Source of the DNA: a bacterium
Lineage (GTDB): Bacteria; Patescibacteriota; Minisyncoccia; Ryanbacterales; GWA2-47-10b
Reading direction: 5' to 3'
Assembly (NCBI GenBank): GCA_027624915.1
Contig: JAQBTR010000001.1
Span: 1-35,608, forward strand
Length of the DNA: 35,608 bases
Shown here: positions 1 through 8,041 of the stretch, in pieces
Numbering within the stretch: the first letter of the stretch is position 1
How the letters are laid out: each line of letters opens with the position of its first letter
Made by a program: the position numbers and the translations under genes
Notes under the pieces: model-generated
Database searches by the model: none
What the model saw: only the letters and a program-made list of their open reading frames with translations
Told to the model about the DNA's origin: nothing

Positions 1-66
1 GGGCCCTTTTTATTGACTATTTTTTAATAATGTGCTTGTCTTAGTTCAGACTTTTTGGGAGGGGTT

Positions 67-363
67 ATGAAAATTGACTCTTTTCTAAAAAAATACACAC
101 TTCCTTTACTGCTGATTCTATTTTTTCCTTTAGTTTTTTTATCCGCATACTGTCAGCGTCCTGAGCCAGGATACTGTACTGAGTCAATCGGAGTTGTTAA
201 AAGCGTAAAAACTGAGACACTCAATAAAAGAATAAGATTGATAGTAGAGCTAGATAATGGATTGGTATATGTAGAAAATAGAACAGGCAGAGGTGTTCGT
301 GTAGGCACACATGTCTATAACGAATGCAAGCTTTTATTTAGGAATTATAGATACGAAAGTTAA
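67..363 (+). CDS. Small membrane-anchored protein, unknown function
   Basis: A 98-aa protein with one N-terminal hydrophobic segment (about residues 12-28, then AYCQ) and a polar remainder that looks like a small beta-rich extracytoplasmic domain containing three Cys. I do not recognise a family. The ATG at 67 is chosen because GGGAGGGG at 57-64 is a strong ribosome binding site two bases before it; a TTG at 55 would sit inside that site. The segment could be an uncleaved anchor or a signal peptide. A terminator follows directly, so it ends its own transcription unit. Confidence 0.6.
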   Translation: MKIDSFLKKYTLPLLLILFFPLVFLSAYCQRPEPGYCTESIGVVKSVKTETLNKRIRLIVELDNGLVYVENRTGRGVRVGTHVYNECKLLFRNYRYES

Positions 364-372
364 ATTTAGAGC

Positions 373-403
373 GGTCTTTATATAAACAGATAAAGACCTT
401 TTT
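373..403 (+). terminator. Intrinsic terminator after the first small gene
   Basis: Perfect 9-bp stem GGTCTTTAT / ATAAAGACC (373-381 with 390-398), an 8-nt loop and a TTTTT run. Confidence 0.8.
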
Positions 404-426
404 AATAAAGACGAACACAAAAGTAT

Positions 427-488
427 TTGACAAAAATAAAAAAAAGTGCTATTATTTGCCCGTTATATTGGGGCTGTTATACAGTCCC
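427..488 (+). promoter_or_regulatory. Promoter and hairpin leader of the surface protein gene
   Basis: TTGACA (427-432), a 17-bp spacer and TATTAT (450-455) form a near-consensus housekeeping promoter. Transcription would start near 462 and leave a leader of about 110 nt. The leader has a short hairpin at 470-488 (GGGGCTGT / ACAGTCCC, one mismatch) and then A/T-rich sequence without a clear Shine-Dalgarno sequence. No known riboswitch class is recognised. Confidence 0.75.
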
Positions 489-572
489 AGCGCCCTTTAA
501 AAACCGAATAGCGAAAACAACTTCTGACTCAGCTTAAGTCAAAATTATAAATTATAACTATTAACTGGAAAT

Positions 573-3089
573 ATGATGAAAAGAATCCTTCTCGGATTCC
601 TTTCTCTTGCTGTTGTGGCAGTTCCATTCGTTGCTCGTGCTAATAATAATAACGTAGCACCAGTTTGGTATGGACCTACACATGTTACAGTTTGTGTTGG
701 AGAAGAAGTTAGTGCAATTTTTACGGTCAATGATTTTGACGGTGATCCTCTCACCGTTACTACAGAAATTCCAGAGGACGCAACCTATAATATACCCAAT
801 GGGCGTTTCAATTGGACGCCGATTGAGCCGGGCACTTACACTGTTCGATTAATCGCAGATGACTCAGTTAATGAACCTAGTGTTCATGAATTTGTTATCG
901 AGGTTTGCGCATCAAACGCGCCACCACAATGGTTCGGTCCAACTGAAGCGGACGGAACTGTAGGTGTTGAAATTAACCTCACGGTAACAGTAAACGACCC
1001 CGATGGGGACGACCTTACTATTACTACAAACTTGCCAAGTGGCGCATTTTACGATGAGTTAACTGGTGAGTTTGCCTGGACTCCATCTGTAGAGGGTGAT
1101 GTTATTGCATCATTTACTGCAAATGATGGAGAGTTTGAAGTAACACACGAGATTAGTCTCAGTGTTGCACCAGCTCCAGTAAATCACTTGCCAGTATGGG
1201 AGGGCCCTACGAGTGCAACCACAACTGATGGTTCGCTCGTTGAACTTACTATTACTGTAAGTGATGAGGATGGCGACAGTTTGACCGAGACTGTTAGTCT
1301 TCCAGCCGGTGCTACCTATAGCGCCGACACATTTAGCTTTGCACCAACATCTACCGGACTGTTTAAAGCATATTTTGCTGCATTCGATGGATTTGGTACG
1401 AGCACGCACAAACTTTCTATTAAAGTGTTTGCATCTAGCACACCTAACGTGAATCTCCCACCGGAGATTATCAACTTTAATCCTGCCAACACCGCTACAT
1501 CAATCGAAGACTATTCGTATGATGTAGAGGCAACTGACCCTAACGGGGATGAAATCGAATTTTCTTTGATGGTGGCGCCTTTGGGCATGACCATCTCAAC
1601 TTCAACTGGTGTTATTTCTTGGACACCAACTGAAGATCAAGCAACATCAACACCTTACAAGGTTGTTGTAGTAGCCTCTGATGGAGAACTCGAGGACAAG
1701 GAAGAGTACTTTATCACAGTCGTTCAAGCACCGAGTAATCATTTGCCCGAGTGGTTTGGCCCAGAGTTCGCGACAACTACGGTTGGCGATCTTTTGGAAA
1801 TGACAGTTACTGTCAACGATTTTGATGGAGACCCTCTAACCATCACAACTTTGCTACCAGAAAATGCGACGTACGCAACTTCTACAGCAAAGTTCAGTTG
1901 GACCGCGACATCAACCGGAACCTACTTTGCAAACTTTTTTGCATTCGATGGTTTTGGTACAAGCACGCACATGACGACTATTGAAGTGGTTGCCACGTCA
2001 ACTCCTTCAGTCAACCATGCACCGTATTTTGTGGACTTTGTGCCACCAACTACGGCTACGTCCACACTCGATTACGAGTATGATGTAGAGGCAATTGATC
2101 CCGATGGGGACGATGTAAGTTTTTCACTTACCGTCTTCCCAGTTGGGTTAGAGATCGCTTCTTCAACTGGAGTCCTTACATGGACGCCAACCGAAGACCA
2201 AGCGAGCTCAACTCCATACAACATCGAGATTGAGGTTACTGATGGACTATTGTCGGCGACTACGTCGTATAACCTGCTTGTGGTTCTTCCACTAAACCAC
2301 CTACCTGTGTGGTTTGGACCAACCAACGCAACAACCACGGTGAACACCATGGTTACATTTACAGCTACTGTAAATGATATCGACGGTGATCCACTCGTGA
2401 TTACAACTGATCTTCCTTCTGGTGCCGCTTATGCGACATCAACCGGAGCATTCAGCTGGACGCCAACTTCAACGGGCATGTATCTTGTGACCTTGAGTGC
2501 ATTTGATGGTACCGGTACCAGTACACACGAGGTGAATATAAAGGTAGAAGAGGATACTCCTCCACCACCTCCACCACCTCCACCTCCTCCACCACCTCCA
2601 CCACCTCCACCGCCATCTGGCGGCGGAGGTGGCGGATCATATGGCGGAGGACGTCGTACTACTGAGATTATTCTTACGAACACGACCGTTCCTGTACCTC
2701 CACCACCTGCACCCGTAGAATCAACACCCGCACCAATTATTCCAGTTCCTTTACAACCTATTATTTCGCAACCAGTAGTAATTGCTGCCGGACCTGCGAT
2801 CCCAGAAGTTATTTCGCGATTTACAGTATTTGAGCCAGACGTGATAGCTCCCGCTGAGGGGCAGTCCGTTGCTGGATTAATATTTGCGGGATTGTTTGGA
2901 CTCTTCGATTGGCTACGAGATAACATTTGCTTGTTTTGTTGGCTTCTCTGGCTTCTTACCGTAATCGGATTTCTCACCTATATGTATTTAACTCGTCGTG
3001 ATGACGAAAAAGTAGATGAGAAAAACGATTCAGTAAGTACGCCCGGAAGCGAAGTAGATGAGTATTGGGAAACTCACAGCGAAGAGTAA
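573..3089 (+). CDS. Cell-surface protein with seven Ig/cadherin-like modules and a polyproline stalk
   Basis: An 838-aa protein. Residues 1-23 are a signal peptide ending VARA. Seven modules of about 90 aa follow (about residues 27-660), each opening like NHLPVWFGPT or PPEIINFNP and holding an acidic DxDGD-type motif (DFDGDPL, DPDGDDL, DPNGDEI), as in He_PIG/cadherin-like calcium-stabilised folds. The modules fall into two subtypes, and the pair 4-5 resembles 6-7, suggesting duplication of a two-module unit. Then come 19 prolines (663-681), a Gly-rich linker, a Pro-rich segment, hydrophobic segments near 765-805 and a charged cytoplasmic tail. By family behaviour this is a stalked adhesin or envelope fibre; the ligand is unknown. 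It stands alone between its own promoter and a terminator. Confidence 0.8.
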   Translation: MMKRILLGFLSLAVVAVPFVARANNNNVAPVWYGPTHVTVCVGEEVSAIFTVNDFDGDPLTVTTEIPEDATYNIPNGRFNWTPIEPGTYTVRLIADDSVNEPSVHEFVIEVCASNAPPQWFGPTEADGTVGVEINLTVTVNDPDGDDLTITTNLPSGAFYDELTGEFAWTPSVEGDVIASFTANDGEFEVTHEISLSVAPAPVNHLPVWEGPTSATTTDGSLVELTITVSDEDGDSLTETVSLPAGATYSADTFSFAPTSTGLFKAYFAAFDGFGTSTHKLSIKVFASSTPNVNLPPEIINFNPANTATSIEDYSYDVEATDPNGDEIEFSLMVAPLGMTISTSTGVISWTPTEDQATSTPYKVVVVASDGELEDKEEYFITVVQAPSNHLPEWFGPEFATTTVGDLLEMTVTVNDFDGDPLTITTLLPENATYATSTAKFSWTATSTGTYFANFFAFDGFGTSTHMTTIEVVATSTPSVNHAPYFVDFVPPTTATSTLDYEYDVEAIDPDGDDVSFSLTVFPVGLEIASSTGVLTWTPTEDQASSTPYNIEIEVTDGLLSATTSYNLLVVLPLNHLPVWFGPTNATTTVNTMVTFTATVNDIDGDPLVITTDLPSGAAYATSTGAFSWTPTSTGMYLVTLSAFDGTGTSTHEVNIKVEEDTPPPPPPPPPPPPPPPPPPPSGGGGGGSYGGGRRTTEIILTNTTVPVPPPPAPVESTPAPIIPVPLQPIISQPVVIAAGPAIPEVISRFTVFEPDVIAPAEGQSVAGLIFAGLFGLFDWLRDNICLFCWLLWLLTVIGFLTYMYLTRRDDEKVDEKNDSVSTPGSEVDEYWETHSEE
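2559..2615 (+). repeat. CCA/CCT microsatellite coding 19 prolines
   Basis: Nineteen consecutive Pro codons built almost only from CCT and CCA, in an irregular CCT-CCA-CCA pattern, followed by GGC/GGA-rich Gly codons. The low complexity makes slippage plausible. Unit changes of 3 bp alter stalk length; other changes would frameshift. Confidence 0.9.
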
Positions 3090-3108
3090 AGAAATCCTTT
3101 ACTAAACA

Positions 3109-3138
3109 AAAAACCACCCCCTCGGGTGGTTTTTTGTT
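3109..3138. terminator. Bidirectional intrinsic terminator
   Basis: Stem ACCACCC / GGGTGGT with flanking A and T runs on either side. It serves the surface-protein gene on plus and the converging 59-aa gene on minus. Confidence 0.85.
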
Positions 3139-3149
3139 TTTGTTTATTT

Positions 3150-3329
3150 TTATAAGAAGAAGTATATAGAAAGTGCAAAAAATAGAACCGCCGCTACAAT
3201 AAGAATTATATTTGCTTGTGACTGGTTTTTAGCCATACCTTTTTTAAGAAGCCACTGCGCCATTTTAGACCCAGAGTCTTGAGGTTCTTGTCGTGGCTTC
3301 CACTCATCAAATTTTACTCCGTCTGTCAT
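3150..3329 (-). CDS. 59-aa single-pass membrane protein
   Basis: Reading the minus strand from ATG at 3329 gives 59 aa: a hydrophilic N-terminus (MTDGVKFDEW), a segment MAQWLLKKGMAKNQSQAN, then one hydrophobic helix (IILIVAAVLFFALSIYFF) ending in a Leu-stop. The clean amphipathic-then-transmembrane design, the stop just before a shared terminator and the absence of any competing frame support a real gene. The 'WLLKKG-AKNQSQAN + TM' pattern resembles small uncharacterised Parcubacteria proteins, but the function is unknown. No strong Shine-Dalgarno sequence is visible. Confidence 0.7.
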   Translation of the reverse strand: MTDGVKFDEWKPRQEPQDSGSKMAQWLLKKGMAKNQSQANIILIVAAVLFFALSIYFFL

Positions 3330-3385
3330 AAGTTAATTATCAAGGACTGCAATCGTGAAATCAATGTGTAACTCTATTTTTATAT

Positions 3386-3459
3386 TGGTGCGGTCAGGGA
3401 GGATCGAACTCCCACCCGCTGCTTGGAAGGCAGCTGTACTACCACTATACTATGACCGC
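3386..3459 (-). tRNA. tRNA-Gly (anticodon TCC)
   Basis: The minus strand folds as a cloverleaf: acceptor GCGGTCA / TGACCGC, D-arm AGTATAGTGGTAGTAC, anticodon loop CTTCCAA giving TCC, T-arm with GTTCGATCC. The discriminator A is followed by an encoded CCA (plus-strand TGG at 3386-3388). It reads GGA and, by wobble, other Gly codons. Confidence 0.95.
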
Positions 3460-3482
3460 ATTTCGCACTAAAATTATTGGGA

Positions 3483-3518
3483 GAAGACTCCATCAGCGCA
3501 TACTGGAGGGAGTCCTCT
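3483..3518. other. Imperfect hairpin between acyP and tRNA-Gly
   Basis: Inverted repeat around GACTCC / GGAGTC with extended imperfect pairing (left arm from GAAGACTCC, right arm to GGAGTCCTC). There is no clear T run, so it may be a processing or pause structure between the acylphosphatase gene and the tRNA on the minus strand rather than a terminator. Confidence 0.4.
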
Positions 3519-3553
3519 ACCCTAAAAGAGAGTATCGCTATTTTACACATTTT

Positions 3554-3868
3554 TTACATAATTTCAAAGCCTAAGAATTCGTCCGTGGCATTACCATACG
3601 AAGTTTCACATCCAGAAATTATTGCAGTAGGCGGTCCAGCGCAAACCGAATCAACAAATGAGTCGAGTTGTGTTTGTGCTCCCTCTGCGATTATCTCTAG
3701 AGACCCGTCCTGTTCATTTTTCACCAAACCCTTCACCGAGTTTTCTTCGGCTAACTGTCGCACAAAAAATCTAAAGCCGACTTGTTGTACGTCTCCTATG
3801 ATTTTTATTGATACTCTTTTTAATTCTTTCACCTCTTTCACTGTAATTGAAAAACATTTTAAAAACAA
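3554..3868 (-). CDS. acyP: Acylphosphatase
   Basis: A small alpha/beta protein hydrolysing acyl phosphates such as acetyl- or carbamoyl-phosphate in the cytosol. The signature GDVQQVGFR corresponds to the family's GxVQGVxFR, with catalytic Arg33 and, in VKNEQDGSLEI, catalytic Asn51; the usual Gly before VGFR is Gln here. The C-terminus SYGNATDEFLGFEIM fits the family's final strand. The start is uncertain: ATG 3868 adds about 15 residues before the usual first strand (RVSIKII), has no Shine-Dalgarno sequence and begins immediately after the HU terminator, while in-frame GTGs at codons 10 and 13 are alternatives. TAAAAT overlapping 3868 could be a -10 box for a shorter leaderless mRNA. Confidence 0.85.
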   Translation of the reverse strand: MFLKCFSITVKEVKELKRVSIKIIGDVQQVGFRFFVRQLAEENSVKGLVKNEQDGSLEIIAEGAQTQLDSFVDSVCAGPPTAIISGCETSYGNATDEFLGFEIM

Positions 3869-3895
3869 AAAAGCTCCGTATGTCGGAGCTTTTTT
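3866..3895 (-). terminator. Intrinsic terminator downstream of HU
   Basis: Stem AGCTCCG / CGGAGCT (3872-3878 with 3884-3890), flanked by A/T runs that extend the stem and give a U tract on the minus-strand transcript. It sits directly before the acylphosphatase start. Confidence 0.85.
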
Positions 3896-3910
3896 GTAAC
3901 GTGAAACGAA

Positions 3911-4183
3911 TTACTTTACAGCTTCTTTAAGTCCCTTTCCTGGTCGGAATTTTGGAACTTGCATTGCTGGTACCTCTACTGGTTCACCAGTTCGTGGGTT
4001 TCGTGCGGTTCGGGCTTGGCGTTTCTTTGCAAGAAACGTTCCAAAGCCTGAGATAGAAACCTCGTCTCCTCGTGAAAGAGTTTTGGTAATGGTATCAAAT
4101 ACCGTTTCTACCGCTTCCTCAGCAGCTTTCTTTGTGCCACCAATCTTTTGAAAGACGGCCTCTACGAGATCAGCTTTATTCAT
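3911..4183 (-). CDS. hup: HU-family histone-like DNA-binding protein
   Basis: A 90-aa nucleoid protein of normal HU length that bends DNA as a dimer. It opens MNKADLVEAV, has the helical dimerisation half, then SISGFGTFLAKKR, and carries the diagnostic arm RTARNPRTGEPVEVPA with the intercalating Pro context, ending PKFRPGKGLKEAVK. It is transcribed alone from a minus-strand promoter near 4246-4272 and closed by the terminator at 3866-3895. Confidence 0.96.
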   Translation of the reverse strand: MNKADLVEAVFQKIGGTKKAAEEAVETVFDTITKTLSRGDEVSISGFGTFLAKKRQARTARNPRTGEPVEVPAMQVPKFRPGKGLKEAVK

Positions 4184-4245
4184 GTTAGTTAAAAATGTTT
4201 ATCGGATAGAACCGACCTTTTCTCGTGCCGAATAAATCTAGCCAC

Positions 4246-4272
4246 ATAATAGCATATATTGTTGATTCGCAA
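4246..4272 (-). promoter_or_regulatory. Probable promoter of HU
   Basis: On the minus strand TATTAT (4251-4246) lies 15 bp downstream of TTGCGA (4272-4267). The spacer is short, so the -35 is weak, but the -10 is good and gives a leader of about 55 nt. Confidence 0.5.
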
Positions 4273-4299
4273 CACTTTCTGGTGATTGTCTGTGTATAC

Positions 4300-5832
4300 C
4301 TACCGGGCGAACTCTACAACGCGAGTTTCGCGGATGACATTTACTTTAATTTCACCCGGATATTTAAGTTCTTGTTCAATGCGGTTTGCGATATCACGCG
4401 CAAGTTTTTTAGCTTCCAGATCAGAGATTTTTTCTGGTGTGACAAATACTCTAATTTCACGTCCAGCTTGGATTGCATATGATTTTTCAACAGGCTCGAA
4501 GGAGCTAGCTATTGCTTCAAGATCTTCAAGTCGTTTTATATAATTTTCTACAGAGTCGCGTCGCGCACCAGGTCGTCCCGCCGAGATTGCATCAGCTGTT
4601 TGTACTATAATAGATTCAAGAGTTTCATACGGATATTCTTCGTGATGAGATTGCATAGCCTGAACAACGGAGTGTTCAACACCAAATTTTTGGAGAATTC
4701 GTCGTCCGATTTCAACATGAGTTCCTTGCACTTCATGGTCTACTGCCTTACCAATATCATGCAGGAGCGCCCCTTTCTTTGATATCGCCACATCAGCGCC
4801 AAGCTCGGACGCAAGCATCCCTGAAATGTGTGCCATTTCAACAGAATGCTGAAGAACATTTTGACCATAGCTGGTTCGGAATTTTAGACGACCAACGAGT
4901 TGCATAAGTCTTGGATCCATGTCGAACACCCCAACTTCGTAGGCCGCGGCTTCCGCCGCATCTTTCATAATTTTTTCTACCTGAGATTTAGCACGTTCTA
5001 CTGACTCCTCGATTTTTGCCGGTTGGATTCGTCCATCAAGGATTAAGTCCTCGAGTGCAACTCGAGCAATCTGTCTACGCACTGGATCAAAACTCGAGAT
5101 AACAATTGCGCCAGGCGTGTCATCAACGATAACCTCGACGCCACTAGCTCGTTCAAGTGCCCTAATGTTTCGTCCCTCTCGTCCGATAATTTTCCCCTTG
5201 ATTTCGTCTGATGGAATACTGACGCTTGTTGTTGTTACCTCTGACGCGGTTGATGTTGCTACACGCTGAATGATAGATGCCAAAATATCTCGCCCCTTTC
5301 GTGCGAGACGCTCCTCGCCTTGAAGTTCGAGTTTATGCATTCGCTCAAGAAAATCTGATTCGTAATTTTTCTCGAGTTTTTTAAACATTGCGTTCTTTGC
5401 CTCTTCTTCTGAAAGGTTTGCGATCCGTGCTAGTTCGGCTATTTGCTCCCCCTCTTTATTTTTGAGTGCTTCTTGTGCCGCGCGAACACGCTCAACAGTT
5501 CCCTTGAGCTCTACTTTTTCTTTGTCGAATTCTACAACTCTTTTATCGTGAGCCTCTTCTTTGTTTGCTATACGCTCTTCGAGTTTAGAAATTTCAGAAG
5601 CGCGTTTTCGCTCCTCTACCTTTGCCTCTTCTAGAATTTTTGTTGCTTTGTCTTTTGCCTCTAATACTGTACTTTGTGCTACTCCCTTAGCATCCAGGAG
5701 CTGTTTTTGTGTTTTTAGTTCTACTGAATTTTGTTGCTGCTTCGCGATCATTATACGAGCCAGATAACCGGCTATGATTCCTACCGAAACCAAAACGATC
5801 GCAATCACAGGTTGCTGTGTTATAAGTTCCAT
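4300..5832 (-). CDS. rny: Ribonuclease Y
   Basis: A 510-aa membrane-tethered endoribonuclease that starts decay of many mRNAs. Domains: N-terminal transmembrane anchor (residues 9-28), a long charged coiled coil (about 35-190), a KH RNA-binding domain with the GxxG loop IGREGRN (217-222), and an HD phosphohydrolase domain with H329, the HD pair H358-D359 in LLHDIGK, H366 and the TADAISAGRPGARR segment. Length and order match the family. It has its own promoter at 5882-5910. The gap to HU (4184-4299) holds only the HU promoter. Confidence 0.97.
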   Translation of the reverse strand: MELITQQPVIAIVLVSVGIIAGYLARIMIAKQQQNSVELKTQKQLLDAKGVAQSTVLEAKDKATKILEEAKVEERKRASEISKLEERIANKEEAHDKRVVEFDKEKVELKGTVERVRAAQEALKNKEGEQIAELARIANLSEEEAKNAMFKKLEKNYESDFLERMHKLELQGEERLARKGRDILASIIQRVATSTASEVTTTSVSIPSDEIKGKIIGREGRNIRALERASGVEVIVDDTPGAIVISSFDPVRRQIARVALEDLILDGRIQPAKIEESVERAKSQVEKIMKDAAEAAAYEVGVFDMDPRLMQLVGRLKFRTSYGQNVLQHSVEMAHISGMLASELGADVAISKKGALLHDIGKAVDHEVQGTHVEIGRRILQKFGVEHSVVQAMQSHHEEYPYETLESIIVQTADAISAGRPGARRDSVENYIKRLEDLEAIASSFEPVEKSYAIQAGREIRVFVTPEKISDLEAKKLARDIANRIEQELKYPGEIKVNVIRETRVVEFAR

Positions 5833-5881
5833 AAATAGTGATTAATAGTTGATTCATAAGTAATACATATAGGATAGTTCC

Positions 5882-5910
5882 ATACTATTTTTCTTTTGGG
5901 TTAGAGTCAA
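5882..5910 (-). promoter_or_regulatory. Promoter of rny
   Basis: Minus-strand TTGACT (5910-5905), a 17-bp spacer and TAGTAT (5887-5882). The predicted leader is about 42 nt. It abuts the inverted repeat that starts at 5911. Confidence 0.75.
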
Positions 5911-5978
5911 CCCCCTAACTAATGAGCGCGAGGCGCTTTGTGCGGTGTGAAACATCCTCGCACTCATTAGTTGGGAGG
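5911..5978. repeat. Long inverted repeat between divergent rny and gpmI
   Basis: Two 23-nt arms (5911-5933 and 5956-5978) match at 20 of 23 positions around the core AACTAATGAG, with a 22-nt loop. The repeat fills the space between the rny -35 box and the gpmI -10 box, so it could be a shared operator or a cruciform. It lies upstream of both predicted transcripts. Confidence 0.75.
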
Positions 5979-5990
5979 TCAAAACCGTGT

Positions 5991-5996
5991 TACAAT
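5991..5996 (+). promoter_or_regulatory. gpmI -10 box of a leaderless transcript
   Basis: TACAAT ends six bases before the gpmI ATG at 6003, so transcription should begin on or next to the start codon. No Shine-Dalgarno sequence is present. The -35 is poor (TTGGGA at 5971, spacer 14). Confidence 0.6.
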
Positions 5997-6002
5997 TTTG
6001 TC

Positions 6003-7583
6003 ATGGATTTTAAGCCAGTAGTGCTGATTGTGCTTGATGGGTTTGGGATTAACGCCTTGCCCGGTGAGTCTCCAATGCAAGTTGCGCAAAAACCGCACCT
6101 TGATGAAATTGCATCATTCTATCCAATAACCGCCCTGCAAGCGTCGGGTCTTGCTATAGGTTTACCTTGGGGAGAGGAGGGAAATTCAGAAACGGGACAC
6201 CTTACTATTGGTTCTGGTCGTGTTGTATATCACCACCTGCCTCGAATTATTGTTTCAATTCAGGACGGAACATTTTTTGAAAACCAGGCGCTCCTAGAAG
6301 CCGCCAACCAAGTAAAAGGAAGCAATGGTACGCTACACTTGGCCGGCCTCATTTCGTCTGGATCGGTTCATGCATATATCGACCACCTATACGCGCTTTT
6401 AGATTTTGCACACCAACAAGATATTAAAAAAGTTGCTATTCATGTATATGGAGATGGGCGAGACTCTCCAACGAATGAATTAAAAACATTTTTGCCACAA
6501 GTCGAGGAGCGACTCAAGGCTCAATATCCAGAAGCTTACATTGCTTCACTTTTGGGGCGTCACTTTACCATGGACCGCGAGGGCTCGTGGGAGCTAACTG
6601 AACAAGCATATAACTGTTTTATCGGAAAGTCCGGTGAGTCATTTGAGAATCCCCGAAGATATATTGATGAATCATACCAGAAAGGTGTTACAGATGAGTT
6701 TTTAGTACCGGCATGGAAGGTAAACGAAACAGGGGAACCACAGGGGCGCGTAAAAGAGGGGGATGCATTTGTTCTTTTTAACTTCCGTGAGGATAGCGAA
6801 CGACAAATGGCACATTCTTTTTGTGACGATACATTTGATACATTTGCACGTGGGCCAAAAATCCCAAACTTATTCATGGTTACCATGACGGAGTATGAAG
6901 AGGGTATGAATGCACATGCGGCCTTCCCACCACTTAATGTAGAGTGGCCGCTTTCTCGTGTGATTTCGTATGCTGGACGCAAACAGTTTCATGTGGCAGA
7001 GACTGAAAAGTATGCTCACGTTACTTATTTCTTTAATGGGGGTAAGGAGCAGCCGTTTCCTGCGGAAGAACGTAAGTTGATTCCATCTAAGAAAGTAAAG
7101 TTTGATGAAAATCCAGAGATGTCAGCTGCCGGCATCACAGACGCAGTACTTGGAGCGCTCCCAAACTATGATTTTATACTCATTAACTTTGCAAATGCAG
7201 ATATGGTAGGGCATACAGGAAATTTTAAAGCAACAGTTAAAGCAATTGAGACACTTGATGTGTGTACGGGCCGTATAAAAGAAAAGGTTTTAGAAATGGG
7301 GGGCGCTATGGTGATAACTGCTGACCACGGTAATTCAGAAGAGAAGCGATATAGGTTAACCGGAGAGCCAAGAACTAAGCATTCATCAAATCCGGTGCCA
7401 TTTTTCTTGGTGGCCAATCAATTTAAGCGTAAGGAGGCTCGAACTCCGGAGGATGTAAAGGAACGACTCTCTCAAGTGGAAGGAGTTTTGGCGGACGTCG
7501 CGCCAACCGTACTAGACCTTATGGGACTTGCCGTCCCTGCAGAAATGACAGGAATAAATTTGCTTCCAAGGCTACTCGTTTAG
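6003..7583 (+). CDS. gpmI: 2,3-bisphosphoglycerate-independent phosphoglycerate mutase
   Basis: A 526-aa cytosolic enzyme that interconverts 3- and 2-phosphoglycerate in lower glycolysis using two Mn ions and a phosphoserine intermediate. Visible motifs: metal ligand D12 in VLIVLDGFG, catalytic S62 in GNSETGHL, YGDGRDSP, FNFREDSERQ, and the C-terminal metal site ITADHGNSEEKR with KHSSNPVPFF. Length is typical. The ATG at 6003 is chosen because MDFKPVVLIVLDG is the canonical N-terminus; an in-frame ATG at 5922 lies inside the upstream inverted repeat. The next gene starts three bases after the stop. Confidence 0.97.
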   Translation: MDFKPVVLIVLDGFGINALPGESPMQVAQKPHLDEIASFYPITALQASGLAIGLPWGEEGNSETGHLTIGSGRVVYHHLPRIIVSIQDGTFFENQALLEAANQVKGSNGTLHLAGLISSGSVHAYIDHLYALLDFAHQQDIKKVAIHVYGDGRDSPTNELKTFLPQVEERLKAQYPEAYIASLLGRHFTMDREGSWELTEQAYNCFIGKSGESFENPRRYIDESYQKGVTDEFLVPAWKVNETGEPQGRVKEGDAFVLFNFREDSERQMAHSFCDDTFDTFARGPKIPNLFMVTMTEYEEGMNAHAAFPPLNVEWPLSRVISYAGRKQFHVAETEKYAHVTYFFNGGKEQPFPAEERKLIPSKKVKFDENPEMSAAGITDAVLGALPNYDFILINFANADMVGHTGNFKATVKAIETLDVCTGRIKEKVLEMGGAMVITADHGNSEEKRYRLTGEPRTKHSSNPVPFFLVANQFKRKEARTPEDVKERLSQVEGVLADVAPTVLDLMGLAVPAEMTGINLLPRLLV

Positions 7584-7586
7584 CAT

Positions 7587-7928
7587 ATGGTTACACCAGA
7601 GCTCATAGCATTTGTTCGTCATTCGCGTGAAAAGGGGATGGAAGATTCGGGTGTCATGGAGACTTTGCGTAAGCAAGGCTGGAGTGAGCCCGATATTCAT
7701 GAGGCGTTTGGACGTATTCAGGGTAGAACAACGCCACAAAGACGAGGTTCGCTTCAGGCGACTATCGCTACCATTATTCTTCTTATAGCGTTTTGGCCGG
7801 CCGGCCTTGTTCTTATGTGGGCTGGTACTAACTGGCCAAAATCATTAAAAGTAACGGTCTCTATAGCTCCTTTGGTTCTTTTGGTATTTATATTTATGTT
7901 TTCAGCCTACGCCCGCTCTCTTTTCTAA
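7587..7928 (+). CDS. Membrane protein with N-terminal helical domain
   Basis: A 113-aa protein in an operon with gpmI. Residues 1-45 form a soluble helical unit with a pattern (LRKQGWSEPDIHEAFGRIQ) common at the start of small CPR membrane proteins. Two hydrophobic segments follow, about 57-80 (ATIATIILLIAFWPAGLVLMWAG) and 88-108. No catalytic motif is seen and the function is unknown. A link to glycolysis is suggested only by position. Confidence 0.75.
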   Translation: MVTPELIAFVRHSREKGMEDSGVMETLRKQGWSEPDIHEAFGRIQGRTTPQRRGSLQATIATIILLIAFWPAGLVLMWAGTNWPKSLKVTVSIAPLVLLVFIFMFSAYARSLF

Positions 7929-7975
7929 TTCCACTGACCGATCCAGGACGCTCTAGAGTGTAGATAGAATTCATA

Positions 7976-8038
7976 ATGTGGTTGGGTGCTACAAAACGCG
8001 GTACACCACTCCCAGTAAAACGAGTAAGCGTTAAGTAA
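7976..8038 (+). CDS. Possible 20-aa basic micro-ORF
   Basis: ATG at 7976 to TAA at 8036-8038 encodes MWLGATKRGTPLPVKRVSVK, with five Lys/Arg. TAGAAT (7965-7970) ends five bases before the ATG, matching the leaderless spacing of other genes here, and an intrinsic terminator starts four bases after the stop. Together these make a complete minimal transcription unit. No homologue is known to me and a chance ORF of this size is quite possible. Confidence 0.35.
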   Translation: MWLGATKRGTPLPVKRVSVK

Positions 8039-8041
8039 AAC

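Noticed and set aside
2559-2640. CRISPR-like array of short repeats
   Set aside because: The repeats are in-frame Pro/Gly codons without unique spacers; no CRISPR array or cas gene is visible anywhere in the window.
2429-2977. 182-aa minus-strand ORF opposite the surface protein
   Set aside because: It is a mirror of the Pro/Gly-rich coding sequence (poly-Gly opposite polyproline) with no independent start signal.
3477-3899. 140-aa plus-strand ORF over the acylphosphatase gene
   Set aside because: Shadow of acyP; the minus strand has the catalytic motif.
5922-6002. N-terminal extension of gpmI from ATG 5922
   Set aside because: It would start inside the inverted repeat and upstream of the -10 box; the family N-terminus begins at 6003.
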